Both the position numbers and the translations under genes were made by a program. This document shows positions 37,635-46,330 of a DNA stretch of 64,000 nucleotides, in pieces; position 1 is the stretch's first letter, and each line of letters opens with the position of its first letter. Source of the stretch: Oceanobacillus iheyensis HTE831. Lineage in GTDB: Bacteria > Bacillota > Bacilli > Bacillales > Amphibacillaceae. The DNA is taken from the NCBI RefSeq assembly GCF_000011245.1, contig NC_004193.1, positions 1,900,501-1,964,500 on the forward strand, written 5' to 3'. The notes under the pieces are model-generated. The model searched no databases. It worked only from the letters and a program-made list of their open reading frames with translations, and was not told the origin of the DNA.

Positions 37635-38403
37635 TTTAAATACTTTTCTAAGTGATTATTTTGAAACAAAGAACTGTTCAATTGAGGAAAATTCAGATGG
37701 CAAAATGGTCATTCAGTTAACCGAAGAAATGGATCGAGAACTCATGAACCGACCATTTTATTGGCATTATATAAAAAAGATAGGTCGTCAAGGTGAGCCT
37801 ATGAAGTTGTCAATGATAACTAATCTTGATAGGAAAGACGAACAAGGCGAATGGATTCATTTCGGCAGCCCTCGCCTACATCAAATATTGAATAAATTAA
37901 AACAAGGTGAACGTCTGACAAAATTATTCGAGGTAATACATACAACGGAAAAAACTCCTTTATATCCGTGGTTAATTACCAATATCAAAGTTAGTTATAG
38001 CGGAAGATACAATAAAGATGAGATATTATCGATGGGGTTACAATTAGTAAATGGCCGGATGATTGTAGACGCAATGGATAAACTTCAGAAAATACCATTA
38101 GAAAAATCGATTTCCGACTATTGTTTTACAATGTCACCCATAATTAAACTGCAGAGTGGTTTTAAACGTATTCAAGATACAGTAGCCACATATATTGAAA
38201 ATCAAGATCATGATTGGGCAAAAGATTCTTTCGAAGTTTGGAAAGAAGAAAAAAAGACGCTTACACATTTTTATGAAGACGATCTAGAACATAAACGTTA
38301 CAAGCAAGAATTAGAAGATTTAAAAAAACGATATCAACCAACGATTCAGATTACGGTTATTAACGGCGGTATCTTTTATTTAAATAATACCTCCATACAA
38401 TAA
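37621..38403 (+). CDS. yqhG: Conserved protein YqhG
   Basis: This 260-residue soluble protein matches the YqhG family by length, the conserved segment NRPFYWHYIKKIGRQGEPM, and position after the helicase yqhH. AAAGGAG lies 5 bases upstream, inside yqhH. The function is unknown; constant pairing with YqhH suggests a partner of the helicase. Confidence 0.85.
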   Translation: MAIHDLNTFLSDYFETKNCSIEENSDGKMVIQLTEEMDRELMNRPFYWHYIKKIGRQGEPMKLSMITNLDRKDEQGEWIHFGSPRLHQILNKLKQGERLTKLFEVIHTTEKTPLYPWLITNIKVSYSGRYNKDEILSMGLQLVNGRMIVDAMDKLQKIPLEKSISDYCFTMSPIIKLQSGFKRIQDTVATYIENQDHDWAKDSFEVWKEEKKTLTHFYEDDLEHKRYKQELEDLKKRYQPTIQITVINGGIFYLNNTSIQ

Positions 38404-38437
38404 AAAAAGAAATGGGTCATTTTCCATTTCTTTTTTT
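38402..38437. terminator. Bidirectional terminator between yqhG and yqzE
   Basis: AAAAAAAGAAATGG pairs with CCATTTCTTTTTTT around an 8-base loop. It begins within the yqhG stop codon and covers the end of yqzE, whose last codons form the right arm. Confidence 0.88.
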
Positions 38438-38602
38438 ATACCATAATTTAAATGTAAATGGCAAAACACCAAACCATCGACTTTGATATACTTTATTTGT
38501 TCTTTTATACCTCTTCTTTCTTTTCCGCTTTTCTTCTTTAGGTAAATCTAAATAAGTTACTACTTGTTCGGTCATGTACCGTAAATAATCATTCCCTTTC
38601 AT
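38417..38602 (-). CDS. yqzE: YqzE family protein
   Basis: This 61-residue, highly basic protein begins MKGNDYLRYMTEQVVTYLD and has an Arg/Lys-rich middle and a single hydrophobic patch, as in the YqzE family found beside comG operons. The function is unknown; in B. subtilis yqzE is part of the competence region. It is transcribed divergently from comGA. AAAGGCGGTG lies upstream of the ATG. Confidence 0.82.
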   Translation of the reverse strand: MKGNDYLRYMTEQVVTYLDLPKEEKRKRKKRYKRTNKVYQSRWFGVLPFTFKLWYKKRNGK

Positions 38603-38742
38603 AAATACACCGCCTTTATTTACTAAATAGTTTTAGCAAAAACATAAACCATTATTCAAAATATTTTCAAATTCAGGCAGGATATTCACGCGATATGTAG
38701 AAGTATATTATAGTCAGAAATTCTCAGAAAGGAGGTAGATGA

Positions 38743-39750
38743 ATGAATGAAGTAAAAAAACTTTCTGACTCCCTCATCCATTCTGCAGTCTCATTACAAT
38801 CTTCAGACATACACTTTTATCCTTATCCAACACAAACGGAAATCTATTTTCGTATTCACGGAAGACGTACCCTTCATCGAAAGATTTCTTCAAATCAATA
38901 TCGATTATTAATTACTTATTATAAGTTTATTTCTGGTATGGATATCGGCGAGTCCAGAATTCCCCAGCATGGTACAATAATCTGGACAGAAAAATCGAAC
39001 ACTTATTCTTTACGTATCTCTACCCTCCCCCATCATTTACTAGAAAGTATTGCTATTCGAATCCATCCACAACAATCTCATCAAATAGAGAAGAAATTAT
39101 TTCTTTTTCCAAATCAAATCCGTCACATAAAAAAAGAATGGTTATCAAATCAAGCAGGTATCATTTTACTAACAGGACCAACTGGAAGTGGAAAATCAAC
39201 CACTTTATACGCTCTATTAGAGTCCATGCTTGCCGAAAATTCATGTCAAACTATCACACTAGAAGATCCAATTGAAAAAAAGATGGACAATGTATTACAA
39301 ATTCAAATTAATGAGAAAGCTGGCATTTCCTACCACACAGGACTAAAAGCAGCCCTTCGACATGATCCCGATATAATAATGGTGGGAGAAATTCGTGATC
39401 GTAAAACAGCACAATTTGCCCTTGAAGCTGCTTTAACAGGACACCTCGTTTTCAGTACTTTACATGCAAAAAATGCTATAGGAACTATTTTTCGCCTAAA
39501 AGAAATGGGCTTGAAAGATATTGATCTAGAGCAAAGTCTATTAGCAATTGGAGCAATCCAGCTACTACCAATTCAATGTAGAGGCAAACAAAGAAGAGCT
39601 GCAATTATGGAATTATTAGAAGGAGAACAGTTAACAGAGGTAATATACAATCAACGGAAACAACTTGAATACCGTTTTACATTTGAATATCTAAGAAAGA
39701 AGGCTTTTGCATATGGCTTTATCTCTAAAGATGATTATCCGACCACATAA
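38743..39750 (+). CDS. comGA: Competence pseudopilus assembly ATPase ComGA
   Basis: ComGA is the GspE/PilB-type ATPase powering assembly of the transformation pseudopilus. The 335-residue protein has Walker A GPTGSGKSTT, the Asp box LEDPIE, Walker B MVGEIRD and the His box LTGHLVFSTLHA. AAAGGAGG lies 7 bases before the ATG. The last 38 bases overlap comGB. A ComK site is expected upstream in Bacilli, but I could not identify two clear AT-boxes here. Confidence 0.94.
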   Translation: MNEVKKLSDSLIHSAVSLQSSDIHFYPYPTQTEIYFRIHGRRTLHRKISSNQYRLLITYYKFISGMDIGESRIPQHGTIIWTEKSNTYSLRISTLPHHLLESIAIRIHPQQSHQIEKKLFLFPNQIRHIKKEWLSNQAGIILLTGPTGSGKSTTLYALLESMLAENSCQTITLEDPIEKKMDNVLQIQINEKAGISYHTGLKAALRHDPDIIMVGEIRDRKTAQFALEAALTGHLVFSTLHAKNAIGTIFRLKEMGLKDIDLEQSLLAIGAIQLLPIQCRGKQRRAAIMELLEGEQLTEVIYNQRKQLEYRFTFEYLRKKAFAYGFISKDDYPTT

Positions 39751-40753
39751 GCTATCTTCTAGTAACCAACTTCGTTTTTTACAAATTTTAAGCAGAATGT
39801 TATCGAAAGGATTAACCATTTCTGAATCACTCGATACCCTTTCTTTCTATGCTGAATATAAACATATCGCTGATAGGATAAAACATGACCTTAAGAATGG
39901 GTTACATTTAGATGAATCTCTTGAAAAGGTTCACTTTCACGATTCTATTGTTACACATCTTTATGTGGTAAGGAATAATGGTAATTTAGAGAATCGAATC
40001 AAGCAAAGTGTACATCTATATCAAAATCGAATAAACTACCAGAAACGTTTTCAACAAGTAATACGATATCCACTTATTCTGATTATTACTTTCACTATTA
40101 TATTATATTTTGTATATAATCAAGTACTTCCATCCTTTCAATTTCTTTTTGTGAGCGACCTTTCACCTGCAATTCAATTGACATTTTTCGTATTACAATG
40201 GTTTAGTTATTTTATTCTCATTGTGATAATTCTTATCTTATTATTATTTATATTTTGGTCGGTATACAAAAAACGAATATCTACTGACCTGAAAATAAAA
40301 TTTCTTTCTAGAATCCCCATACTCTCTAGTTACTATAGAAAACAAACATCCTTTCATTTTGCTACCCAGTTAAGCTCGCTTCTTCAAACTGGTATGTCAT
40401 TTAATACATTACTATCCTACATGGCTAATCAAGATAAACTACCGATTGTTATTTATTATTCAAAACAGATGCATTTACAATTAGCAAGGGGGAAATCATT
40501 AGAGAGTCTTTTTACCTCTTTTGTTTTTATCGAAAAACAATTAAAAGCAATAATGTCAAATAGAGTTGATGCAAATACACTTGCGAAGGATTTACACGTG
40601 TTTGCAGAATTATCTATAGAAGATTTGTACCACCAGTTAAATAAGGTGATAACGTATATCCAACCCATTTTTTTTATTATCGTGGGAGCTTTTATTATAT
40701 TCATTTATATTAGTGTGCTCTCTCCAATGTTTGACATAATGAATTCAATTTAA
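39713..40753 (+). CDS. comGB: Competence pseudopilus membrane platform ComGB
   Basis: ComGB is the GspF/PilC-like polytopic inner platform. The 346-residue protein has two T2SS-F repeats (about 15-130 and 215-330) and membrane spans near 110-135, 155-185 and 318-340. The ATG at 39713 is preferred over a TTG 6 bases upstream because of its distance from AAGG. The first 38 bases lie within comGA. Confidence 0.92.
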   Translation: MALSLKMIIRPHKLSSSNQLRFLQILSRMLSKGLTISESLDTLSFYAEYKHIADRIKHDLKNGLHLDESLEKVHFHDSIVTHLYVVRNNGNLENRIKQSVHLYQNRINYQKRFQQVIRYPLILIITFTIILYFVYNQVLPSFQFLFVSDLSPAIQLTFFVLQWFSYFILIVIILILLLFIFWSVYKKRISTDLKIKFLSRIPILSSYYRKQTSFHFATQLSSLLQTGMSFNTLLSYMANQDKLPIVIYYSKQMHLQLARGKSLESLFTSFVFIEKQLKAIMSNRVDANTLAKDLHVFAELSIEDLYHQLNKVITYIQPIFFIIVGAFIIFIYISVLSPMFDIMNSI

Positions 40754-40765
40754 GGAGTAGATTAT

Positions 40766-41068
40766 ATGTTTAAAAAAGAGTCTGGTTTTACACTCATTGA
40801 AATGCTAATTGTGCTTATGGTCATTTCTGTATTGATGATTCTGATTATCCCGAACATAGGTGAAAAAAGTGAGGATGTTCATTCGAAAGGTTGTGAAGCT
40901 CTGGTCAGCGTTGTACAAGCTCAAGTGGATGCATTTTTACTAGAGAACGGACAATACCCTAGTTCATTAGAGGAATTAATAGAAATGGATTTTATTACCG
41001 AAGATCAATTAACTTGTCCAAATAATAATGTATTAACTTACGCAAACGGTAGAGTAGATGCCTCCTAG
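40766..41068 (+). CDS. comGC: Major competence pseudopilin ComGC
   Basis: ComGC is the main pseudopilin. The short leader MFKKESG is followed by FTLIEMLIVLMVISVL, the class III prepilin site with Glu at +5, then a hydrophobic helix. Two Cys residues (SKGCEAL and LTCPNN) match the disulfide of ComGC. It is processed by ComC peptidase, which is not in the window. AAGGAG precedes the ATG. Confidence 0.94.
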   Translation: MFKKESGFTLIEMLIVLMVISVLMILIIPNIGEKSEDVHSKGCEALVSVVQAQVDAFLLENGQYPSSLEELIEMDFITEDQLTCPNNNVLTYANGRVDAS

Positions 41069-41486
41069 TAAAAATGGATTTACCCTTATCGAAGTATTAT
41101 TTTCTCTAACCATACTACTGATTATTTTATCCCTTTTTTCGCCTTCACAAATAAAACATCTACATCAATTTAAAGAAAAACAATTTCTTGAGTTACTCGA
41201 ATATGATGTCTTGTATATTCAATTACGAGCAAGAATGTATGAAAATGAACGTATTCTGATCCGATTCTATGAAGATGAATATCGAATAATTAGAGGAATG
41301 AATACGAATCAAATTCGTCCATATCCTAAGGGATTATCTGTTACTACATTTGGAAGAAGTGAAATTTATTTCAATTCAAACGGTACATTTATTCAGCCAC
41401 GGACCATAAGAATCTATGGAGCCAGTAACTCCTATCGATTAACTTTTCCACTTGGGAAAGGACGTTTCTATATTGAAGAGATCTAA
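41058..41486 (+). CDS. comGD: Minor competence pseudopilin ComGD
   Basis: The 142-residue protein has the prepilin motif NGFTLIEVLFSLTILLIIL directly after the start. The globular part fits ComGD by length and place. It overlaps comGC by 11 bases and comGE by 14. The family has weak conservation beyond the N-terminus, so identification relies on order. Confidence 0.88.
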   Translation: MPPSKNGFTLIEVLFSLTILLIILSLFSPSQIKHLHQFKEKQFLELLEYDVLYIQLRARMYENERILIRFYEDEYRIIRGMNTNQIRPYPKGLSVTTFGRSEIYFNSNGTFIQPRTIRIYGASNSYRLTFPLGKGRFYIEEI

Positions 41487-41814
41487 TGGCTTTAGTTTTT
41501 TTGAAATAATAATGGCAGCTTTACTCTTTTTCTCAATGATTATTTTGTTCCTACCTCTTTTCTCACTTTTAATGAAGGAGCAAGTCGTGCTTCAAGAAAG
41601 ACGAACGATTGCTTATACATTACACGATAAACTTCAATCCAGTCTTTGGAGCAATCGTCCCCTAGAAATTTCTACGTTTAATTTGGAAAATACTCAGACA
41701 GAAGTGACCATCACCTTTGAAACAAATGAAAGTACTCTTATAGGATGTGCGCAATGGAAAAATATAAATTATCGAGACGAGGAGTATTGTTTGCATGGTA
41801 AATATCAAAGATAA
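41473..41814 (+). CDS. comGE: Minor competence pseudopilin ComGE
   Basis: The TTG at 41473 (113 residues, MKRSNGFSFFEIIMAALLFF) is chosen because AAAGGA lies 10 bases upstream and it brings the prepilin motif close to the N-terminus. An upstream TTG at 41452 is possible. The Glu at +5 is kept. It overlaps comGD and comGF, the typical compact layout. Confidence 0.82.
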   Translation: MKRSNGFSFFEIIMAALLFFSMIILFLPLFSLLMKEQVVLQERRTIAYTLHDKLQSSLWSNRPLEISTFNLENTQTEVTITFETNESTLIGCAQWKNINYRDEEYCLHGKYQR

Positions 41815-42217
41815 TCATGGCTTCTCTTTCATAAGCCATTTATTGATGCTGGCAATTATTTTAATTACAATTCCATTTATTAGTTTTATGTTACAATCCA
41901 TTGAAGTTCCATCTACCAAGGAAGAGCTTTCTGTTTATCAATTTTTTCAATTTATTAGAGATGATGTTATACGTTCTATTAATGCAGTAACTACAAATGA
42001 CAAACTGGCATTAACTATTCCAAGCAAAATAAATGAACAAACGATTATATATGAGCAATATGGGAATTTAATTAGACGTACAGTTGATGGACAAGGTTTT
42101 GAAGTTTATATAAGAAACATAACAGAATTAGACTTTCATCCTTTGGAATTTGGATTTCAGATTACTTTAACTACTACTTCAGGGGATCAATATGAAAAAA
42201 CTTTCAGTATTTATTAA
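41795..42217 (+). CDS. comGF: Competence protein ComGF
   Basis: The 140-residue protein has the prepilin-like N-terminus NHGFSFISHLLMLAIILITI. The +5 position here is Ser rather than Glu, which is common in ComGF. The body resembles the family (YQFFQFIRDDV, GQGFEVYIRNI). It overlaps comGE by 20 bases and comGG by 26. Confidence 0.88.
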   Translation: MVNIKDNHGFSFISHLLMLAIILITIPFISFMLQSIEVPSTKEELSVYQFFQFIRDDVIRSINAVTTNDKLALTIPSKINEQTIIYEQYGNLIRRTVDGQGFEVYIRNITELDFHPLEFGFQITLTTTSGDQYEKTFSIY

Positions 42218-42563
42218 AACAGAACAAGGATTTTTATTCATTTACGTTATTTGGATTATTAGCTTCTTATTTGTCAGTTTATCATTATTGACTATTTATT
42301 ATCATCATGATCAACAGATAACACATTTTCATCTAAAACAACTACAGTCAGAAACTTTATTTCAAATGAGCAGAATAGACGTTGAAGAAGATATAGACGA
42401 ATTAATTGATACAAAATCACCTAAATATTATTCTTACCCTGATGGGGGAGTAGAAATTCGGATAAATAAAATAGAGGAACATATTGTAACATTAACCTTT
42501 ATCATATTTTTAGACCAAGAACCCTTTTATTCCTATGAACATTTTTACAAAGTTAATGAATAA
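42192..42563 (+). CDS. comGG: Competence protein ComGG
   Basis: The 123-residue protein has a short N-terminal part, then a hydrophobic helix (about 12-36), QGFLFIYVIWIISFLF, and a polar C-terminal domain. Position at the end of the operon and length fit ComGG. GGGGA lies before the ATG inside comGF. The tapA-sipW-tasA genes that follow comG in B. subtilis are absent here. Confidence 0.85.
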   Translation: MKKLSVFIKTEQGFLFIYVIWIISFLFVSLSLLTIYYHHDQQITHFHLKQLQSETLFQMSRIDVEEDIDELIDTKSPKYYSYPDGGVEIRINKIEEHIVTLTFIIFLDQEPFYSYEHFYKVNE

Positions 42564-42621
42564 AAATCTTTGATTAGGTTATTCTATACACAACTTGAAA
42601 TACAAATGTTTTATAGAAACG

Positions 42622-42650
42622 TTTACAATCTTATCCAGCTCGTATATAAT
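42622..42650 (+). promoter_or_regulatory. Sigma-A promoter of yqgY, with a cre-like overlap
   Basis: TTTACA, 17 bases, then TATAAT, ending 37 bases before the yqgY ATG. The upstream part of the -35 lies in TAGAAACGTTTACA, which matches 12 of 14 positions of the catabolite-responsive cre consensus; CcpA control is only a suggestion. Confidence 0.72.
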
Positions 42651-42687
42651 AACTATGAAAAGGTTACCTACAAAGGAGGGGGAAGAC

Positions 42688-42930
42688 ATGGATCGCATGT
42701 TTCGTGTTCTTGCCTTTTGGACAGGTATTTTTACAGTAATGTTTTATGTCGGCGACATGATGAATACTGCACTTTTATTCCTGGCTCAAACGGCATTTTT
42801 CCTTACATTAGGCTATTTAAAACTATCCGAACGTATGTACATGTATTTATTTGGTGCATATTGTACTGTATTTCTAATTGGATATACTTGGTATTCCGAA
42901 TTTATACTTGTACCAGGGTTTGGACATTAA
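42688..42930 (+). CDS. yqgY: Small membrane protein YqgY (DUF2626)
   Basis: The 80-residue protein begins MDRMFRVLAFWTG, typical of DUF2626, and has three hydrophobic segments (about 5-22, 26-44 and 50-68). The ATG at 42688 follows AGGAGG by 8 bases; a longer reading upstream would include the promoter. Its function is unknown. It is monocistronic. Confidence 0.85.
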   Translation: MDRMFRVLAFWTGIFTVMFYVGDMMNTALLFLAQTAFFLTLGYLKLSERMYMYLFGAYCTVFLIGYTWYSEFILVPGFGH

Positions 42931-42938
42931 AACGAAGA

Positions 42939-42962
42939 AAAACCACATATATATGTGGTTTT
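42939..42962. terminator. Bidirectional terminator between yqgY and yqgX
   Basis: AAAACCACATAT and ATATGTGGTTTT form a 12-base perfect palindrome, with T-rich ends on both strands, between convergent genes. Confidence 0.85.
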
Positions 42963-42977
42963 TTCTTTGTATCTTTT

Positions 42978-43601
42978 TTAGGCTTGGAAAAAAGGATTTT
43001 CATTTTTTTCTTCCTTTATGGTAGTAATTCCACCGTGACCGGAAAGAACTTGATATTCTCCTGGTAATTGATATAGTTTCTCTCGAATCGAATGCTCTAA
43101 TATTGCTAAATCTCCGCCAGGCAAATCTGTTCTACCAATTCCTCTTTGAAATAATACATCTCCACTGATAACAATTTTCTGATCAGGGAATATATAACTT
43201 ACACTACCTGGAGAGTGTCCCGGTGTATGATATACTTGCATTGAAAACTCTCCGATAGTTAACCCTCCTTCATCTACACTAAAATCAGCTGGAGTTGCTA
43301 AAATGGATTCTCCGATTAACTTATGAGAACCATTTAAATTCGGATCACTTAACCATTCATGTTCAGCTTGATGCAAGTACACGGGTGCATTTGTTTTCTG
43401 ACGAATTTTTTCTAAAGCCCCGATATGATCAAAATGTGCATGAGTTAATAAGATAGCATTAATATCTAAATGATGCTCTTTAATGATAGATAGAATTAAC
43501 TCTGCATCTCCACCTGGATCAACAATAATACCATTCGTACCTTTTTTTAAAATATAACAGTTCGCCTGTACAATTCCTACTGGTCTAGCAATAATTTCCA
43601 T
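42978..43601 (-). CDS. yqgX: MBL-fold metallo-hydrolase YqgX (glyoxalase II-like)
   Basis: The 207-residue protein has the metallo-beta-lactamase motif THAHFDHIG (HxHxDH), further ligands His in YHTPGHSPGS and Asp in SGDVLFQRGIGR, and a final His in LSGHGGITT. It resembles the short glyoxalase II-like family; in B. subtilis, YqgX is linked to bacillithiol-dependent methylglyoxal detoxification. AAGGAGAG precedes the ATG. Confidence 0.88.
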   Translation of the reverse strand: MEIIARPVGIVQANCYILKKGTNGIIVDPGGDAELILSIIKEHHLDINAILLTHAHFDHIGALEKIRQKTNAPVYLHQAEHEWLSDPNLNGSHKLIGESILATPADFSVDEGGLTIGEFSMQVYHTPGHSPGSVSYIFPDQKIVISGDVLFQRGIGRTDLPGGDLAILEHSIREKLYQLPGEYQVLSGHGGITTIKEEKNENPFFQA

Positions 43602-43754
43602 GAAATTCTCTCCTTATTTTTTATAATAACTCGACAAAAATGGTGGAATACTATAAAATAATAATTGATCACCGTTAGTTACATAATAATACAGATATTC
43701 CTTTCGACTCAACAGAAAAATGACAAGCAGTCGGAATGAGGAGGTTAATAAAAG

Positions 43755-43937
43755 ATGGAAGCGTATTATCACATTATCCTTGGAGTATTACTTTTAGGAG
43801 TTACTCTATTAGCTGTTATGTCCGTAATTCGTCAGCTAAAGTATAAAAACATGTTTGCATTATTATTTTCAGCTATTACTGCTGTAGCCTTCGGATTCTT
43901 TTCAATCGCTACAATTATTACAGAAATTATTGGTTAA
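43755..43937 (+). CDS. yqgW: Small membrane protein YqgW (DUF2759)
   Basis: The 60-residue protein has two membrane spans (about 5-24 and 34-57) joined by RQLKYKNMFA. It fits DUF2759, placed next to yqgX in Bacilli. The function is unknown. GAGGAGG precedes the ATG by 11 bases. Confidence 0.8.
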   Translation: MEAYYHIILGVLLLGVTLLAVMSVIRQLKYKNMFALLFSAITAVAFGFFSIATIITEIIG

Positions 43938-43950
43938 TAACCACGGTAAA

Positions 43951-43982
43951 AACAACAATTTTGCATTTGTAAAATTGTTGTT
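43951..43982 (+). terminator. Terminator of yqgW
   Basis: AACAACAATTTT and AAAATTGTTGTT pair around an 8-base loop and are followed by a run of T. Confidence 0.9.
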
Positions 43983-44126
43983 TTTTTATGCCGTAGAAAT
44001 GAATAAGTTTTTCACCGAAATATACTTCTCTTATTTAGTAAACATGCTGAATAATCAGCTTAGCGTCAGTCAGATGTCCTAGTTCATTCCACAATACATA
44101 AATTTTATATGTACGTCTTCAATATA

Positions 44127-44163
44127 AAAAACCTAACAACAATTGAATTGTTGTTAGGTTTTT
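44127..44163 (-). terminator. Terminator of ltaS
   Basis: Perfect 18-base arms surround a single base, so the real loop is a few bases wider. The minus strand has a T-run after it. Its inner sequence AACAACAATT is shared with the yqgW terminator 150 bases away. Confidence 0.88.
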
Positions 44164-44173
44164 ATCAGTTTAA

Positions 44174-46120
44174 TTATTCTTCTTTAGTTTGATCTTTACC
44201 GAAATCTACAAAGCGGAATAAATCACCATATACGATTGAATCAGAGTAAGCTAATTCTTGATCCACTTTTTCTTGAATAGAGTCACATGCGCTCCCTACT
44301 TGTTCTTTTTGTGCTTCGGCTTCTTGTTCAGAAGATGTTTCCTCATCAATAACATCATCAACAGGTTCACCTGTTTCTCTGTCGTAACAAACACCCATAG
44401 TCTTTACATAGTCTTCACTAATAAAATCACCATTACGAAGTGCTATATAATCTTTACGATCTTCACTAAACATGTCGTTACCAAAATAAATATCTTTTTC
44501 TTCTTCGATACCCAACATATTAAGCATTGTTGGCTTAAGATCAATTTGGCCAGTTACTTCATCCATAACTTTACCTTCCCCATTACCAGGAATATGAACA
44601 AATAAAGGAACTCGTTGTAACTGAACTTGATCGTAAGGAGTAATCTCCTCTTTATCTAAATACTGTGCCATTGCGCGATTATGATTAGCACTAATTCCAA
44701 TATGGTCACCCATAATTACTATTACGGAATCTTCATATAACCCACTATCTTTTAGATCCTGGAAGAACTGTTCAATAGCTTCATCCATGTATCTAACCGC
44801 TGGAAAATAATTATTGAGTGTATTTGAGTTTGAATCAAATTTATCAATAGACGTATCTTCCTCATGCATTTCAAATGGGAAATGGTTTGTTAAAGTTATA
44901 AACTTACTGTAAAAAGGCTGTTCCATTGACTCTAAATACTTAATTGATTGTTCAAAGAAAGGTTTATCTTTTAAACCCCAGCCAATTGAATCCTCTGCTG
45001 AAACCTCATAAGCCTCTTCACCATAAAAATTATCAATCTCTAAGCTGTCATACATTCCGTCACGATTCCAGAAGCTTTTGTTATTAGCATGTAATACAGA
45101 AGAAGTATATCCTTCTTCTTTAATAAGTTCCGGAAATGCATTGTATTCATTCGCGCCATGCGTAAAGAAAACTGCACCACGAGATAATGGATATAAAGAG
45201 TTTTCAACTAAAAACTCAGAATCAGAAGTATTTCCTTGACCAGTCTGTTCATAAAAGTTTTCAAAGTAATACGTATCTTCATCTTCAGCTAAACTATTTA
45301 AGAAAGGAGTAATTTCTTCTCCATTCACTTCATTATTAATAACAAATTGTTGTAGTGACTCAGCATTAATAAAAATTACATTTTTATCCTCTGCAACACC
45401 AAACATTTCTTTACTACGTTCATGATCGATATTCGTTTCAATAAATTCCTCAATTTCAGGAATTTCATTTCCATCTGCAAATACACGTTGTGACTCGGTT
45501 TTTGAGTGAACAACAATATCATAGATATGATAATTAAATAAACCAATATTTTTAACTAAATACTCTCTGTCAAACGCACGAGTAAATAATTGTGGACGCT
45601 CCATCTCTGCTAAGAAAAAGTTCCCTGCAAGCAGTACTAGAGAAAATGCAACTGCTCCAACTTTACCACTTTTTGGATATTGTACAGATAAAGTACCTTC
45701 GTATTTCTTACTTAATACCCAAATAATAACAGCATCAGCAAAGAATAACACATCATATGGTTTGATTAAGGTTAGAATACTTGAACCTAAATCTCCCATA
45801 TTGCTTCCCATAAATAATTGTGGGATGGTGATGAAATCTGTAAACTGACGATAGAATACGAGATTCGCCCAAATAATTAAGGAAGCAAATAGCGCCATAT
45901 AGCGAATATATTTCATCTGCCTTGAAGTCTTATTAAACCATACTGCAATCGTAAATAGTAAGAAAGCAGATACGAATGGATTAATAAATAAAATTAACTC
46001 TTGCATAGAGTTGTCTATTCCAATGTTGAACATAAATCGATATACAATATACGTTTTCAGACCAAATAGTAACGCTGCAATTACATACAACGGCACTGTT
46101 GGTTTTTTGAAGAATTTCAT
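44174..46120 (-). CDS. ltaS: Lipoteichoic acid synthase (LtaS family)
   Basis: LtaS polymerises glycerol phosphate from phosphatidylglycerol onto a lipid anchor outside the membrane. Five membrane spans occupy about 1-175. The extracellular sulfatase-like domain has the catalytic Thr298 in QTGQGNTSDSE, Glu in FINAESLQ and metal ligands Asp/His in IVIMGDHIGIS. The acidic C-terminal tail is rich in Glu and Asp, as seen in salt-tolerant species. At 648 residues it matches YqgS or LtaS of B. subtilis. AGGAGGAG precedes the ATG. Confidence 0.9.
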   Translation of the reverse strand: MKFFKKPTVPLYVIAALLFGLKTYIVYRFMFNIGIDNSMQELILFINPFVSAFLLFTIAVWFNKTSRQMKYIRYMALFASLIIWANLVFYRQFTDFITIPQLFMGSNMGDLGSSILTLIKPYDVLFFADAVIIWVLSKKYEGTLSVQYPKSGKVGAVAFSLVLLAGNFFLAEMERPQLFTRAFDREYLVKNIGLFNYHIYDIVVHSKTESQRVFADGNEIPEIEEFIETNIDHERSKEMFGVAEDKNVIFINAESLQQFVINNEVNGEEITPFLNSLAEDEDTYYFENFYEQTGQGNTSDSEFLVENSLYPLSRGAVFFTHGANEYNAFPELIKEEGYTSSVLHANNKSFWNRDGMYDSLEIDNFYGEEAYEVSAEDSIGWGLKDKPFFEQSIKYLESMEQPFYSKFITLTNHFPFEMHEEDTSIDKFDSNSNTLNNYFPAVRYMDEAIEQFFQDLKDSGLYEDSVIVIMGDHIGISANHNRAMAQYLDKEEITPYDQVQLQRVPLFVHIPGNGEGKVMDEVTGQIDLKPTMLNMLGIEEEKDIYFGNDMFSEDRKDYIALRNGDFISEDYVKTMGVCYDRETGEPVDDVIDEETSSEQEAEAQKEQVGSACDSIQEKVDQELAYSDSIVYGDLFRFVDFGKDQTKEE

Positions 46121-46330
46121 AGTTCTCCTCCTAGTTTCCTAACTCATTCATCTATATTTCATAGTACAATTACTCATTATGAGATACATTCCACCTTTTT
46201 AGCAATTGTAAACTACAATTAATAAAATACTTATTAATATAGACGAATATCATGCCATTAAAGTTTCACTTTTTTAAGATTTTTTACACTGTACTCATAA
46301 CTTACTATTTTAGTAGAAAATCAAAAAAAA

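Noticed and set aside
38603-38742. Possible ComK AT-boxes upstream of comGA
   Set aside because: AAAA and TTTT tracts occur (for example CAAAATATTTTC), but no two properly spaced AAAA-N5-TTTT boxes could be confirmed in this AT-rich sequence.
42570-43067. 165-codon frame on the plus strand across yqgY and the 3' end of yqgX
   Set aside because: It overlaps yqgY in another frame and the bidirectional terminator; no ribosome binding site.
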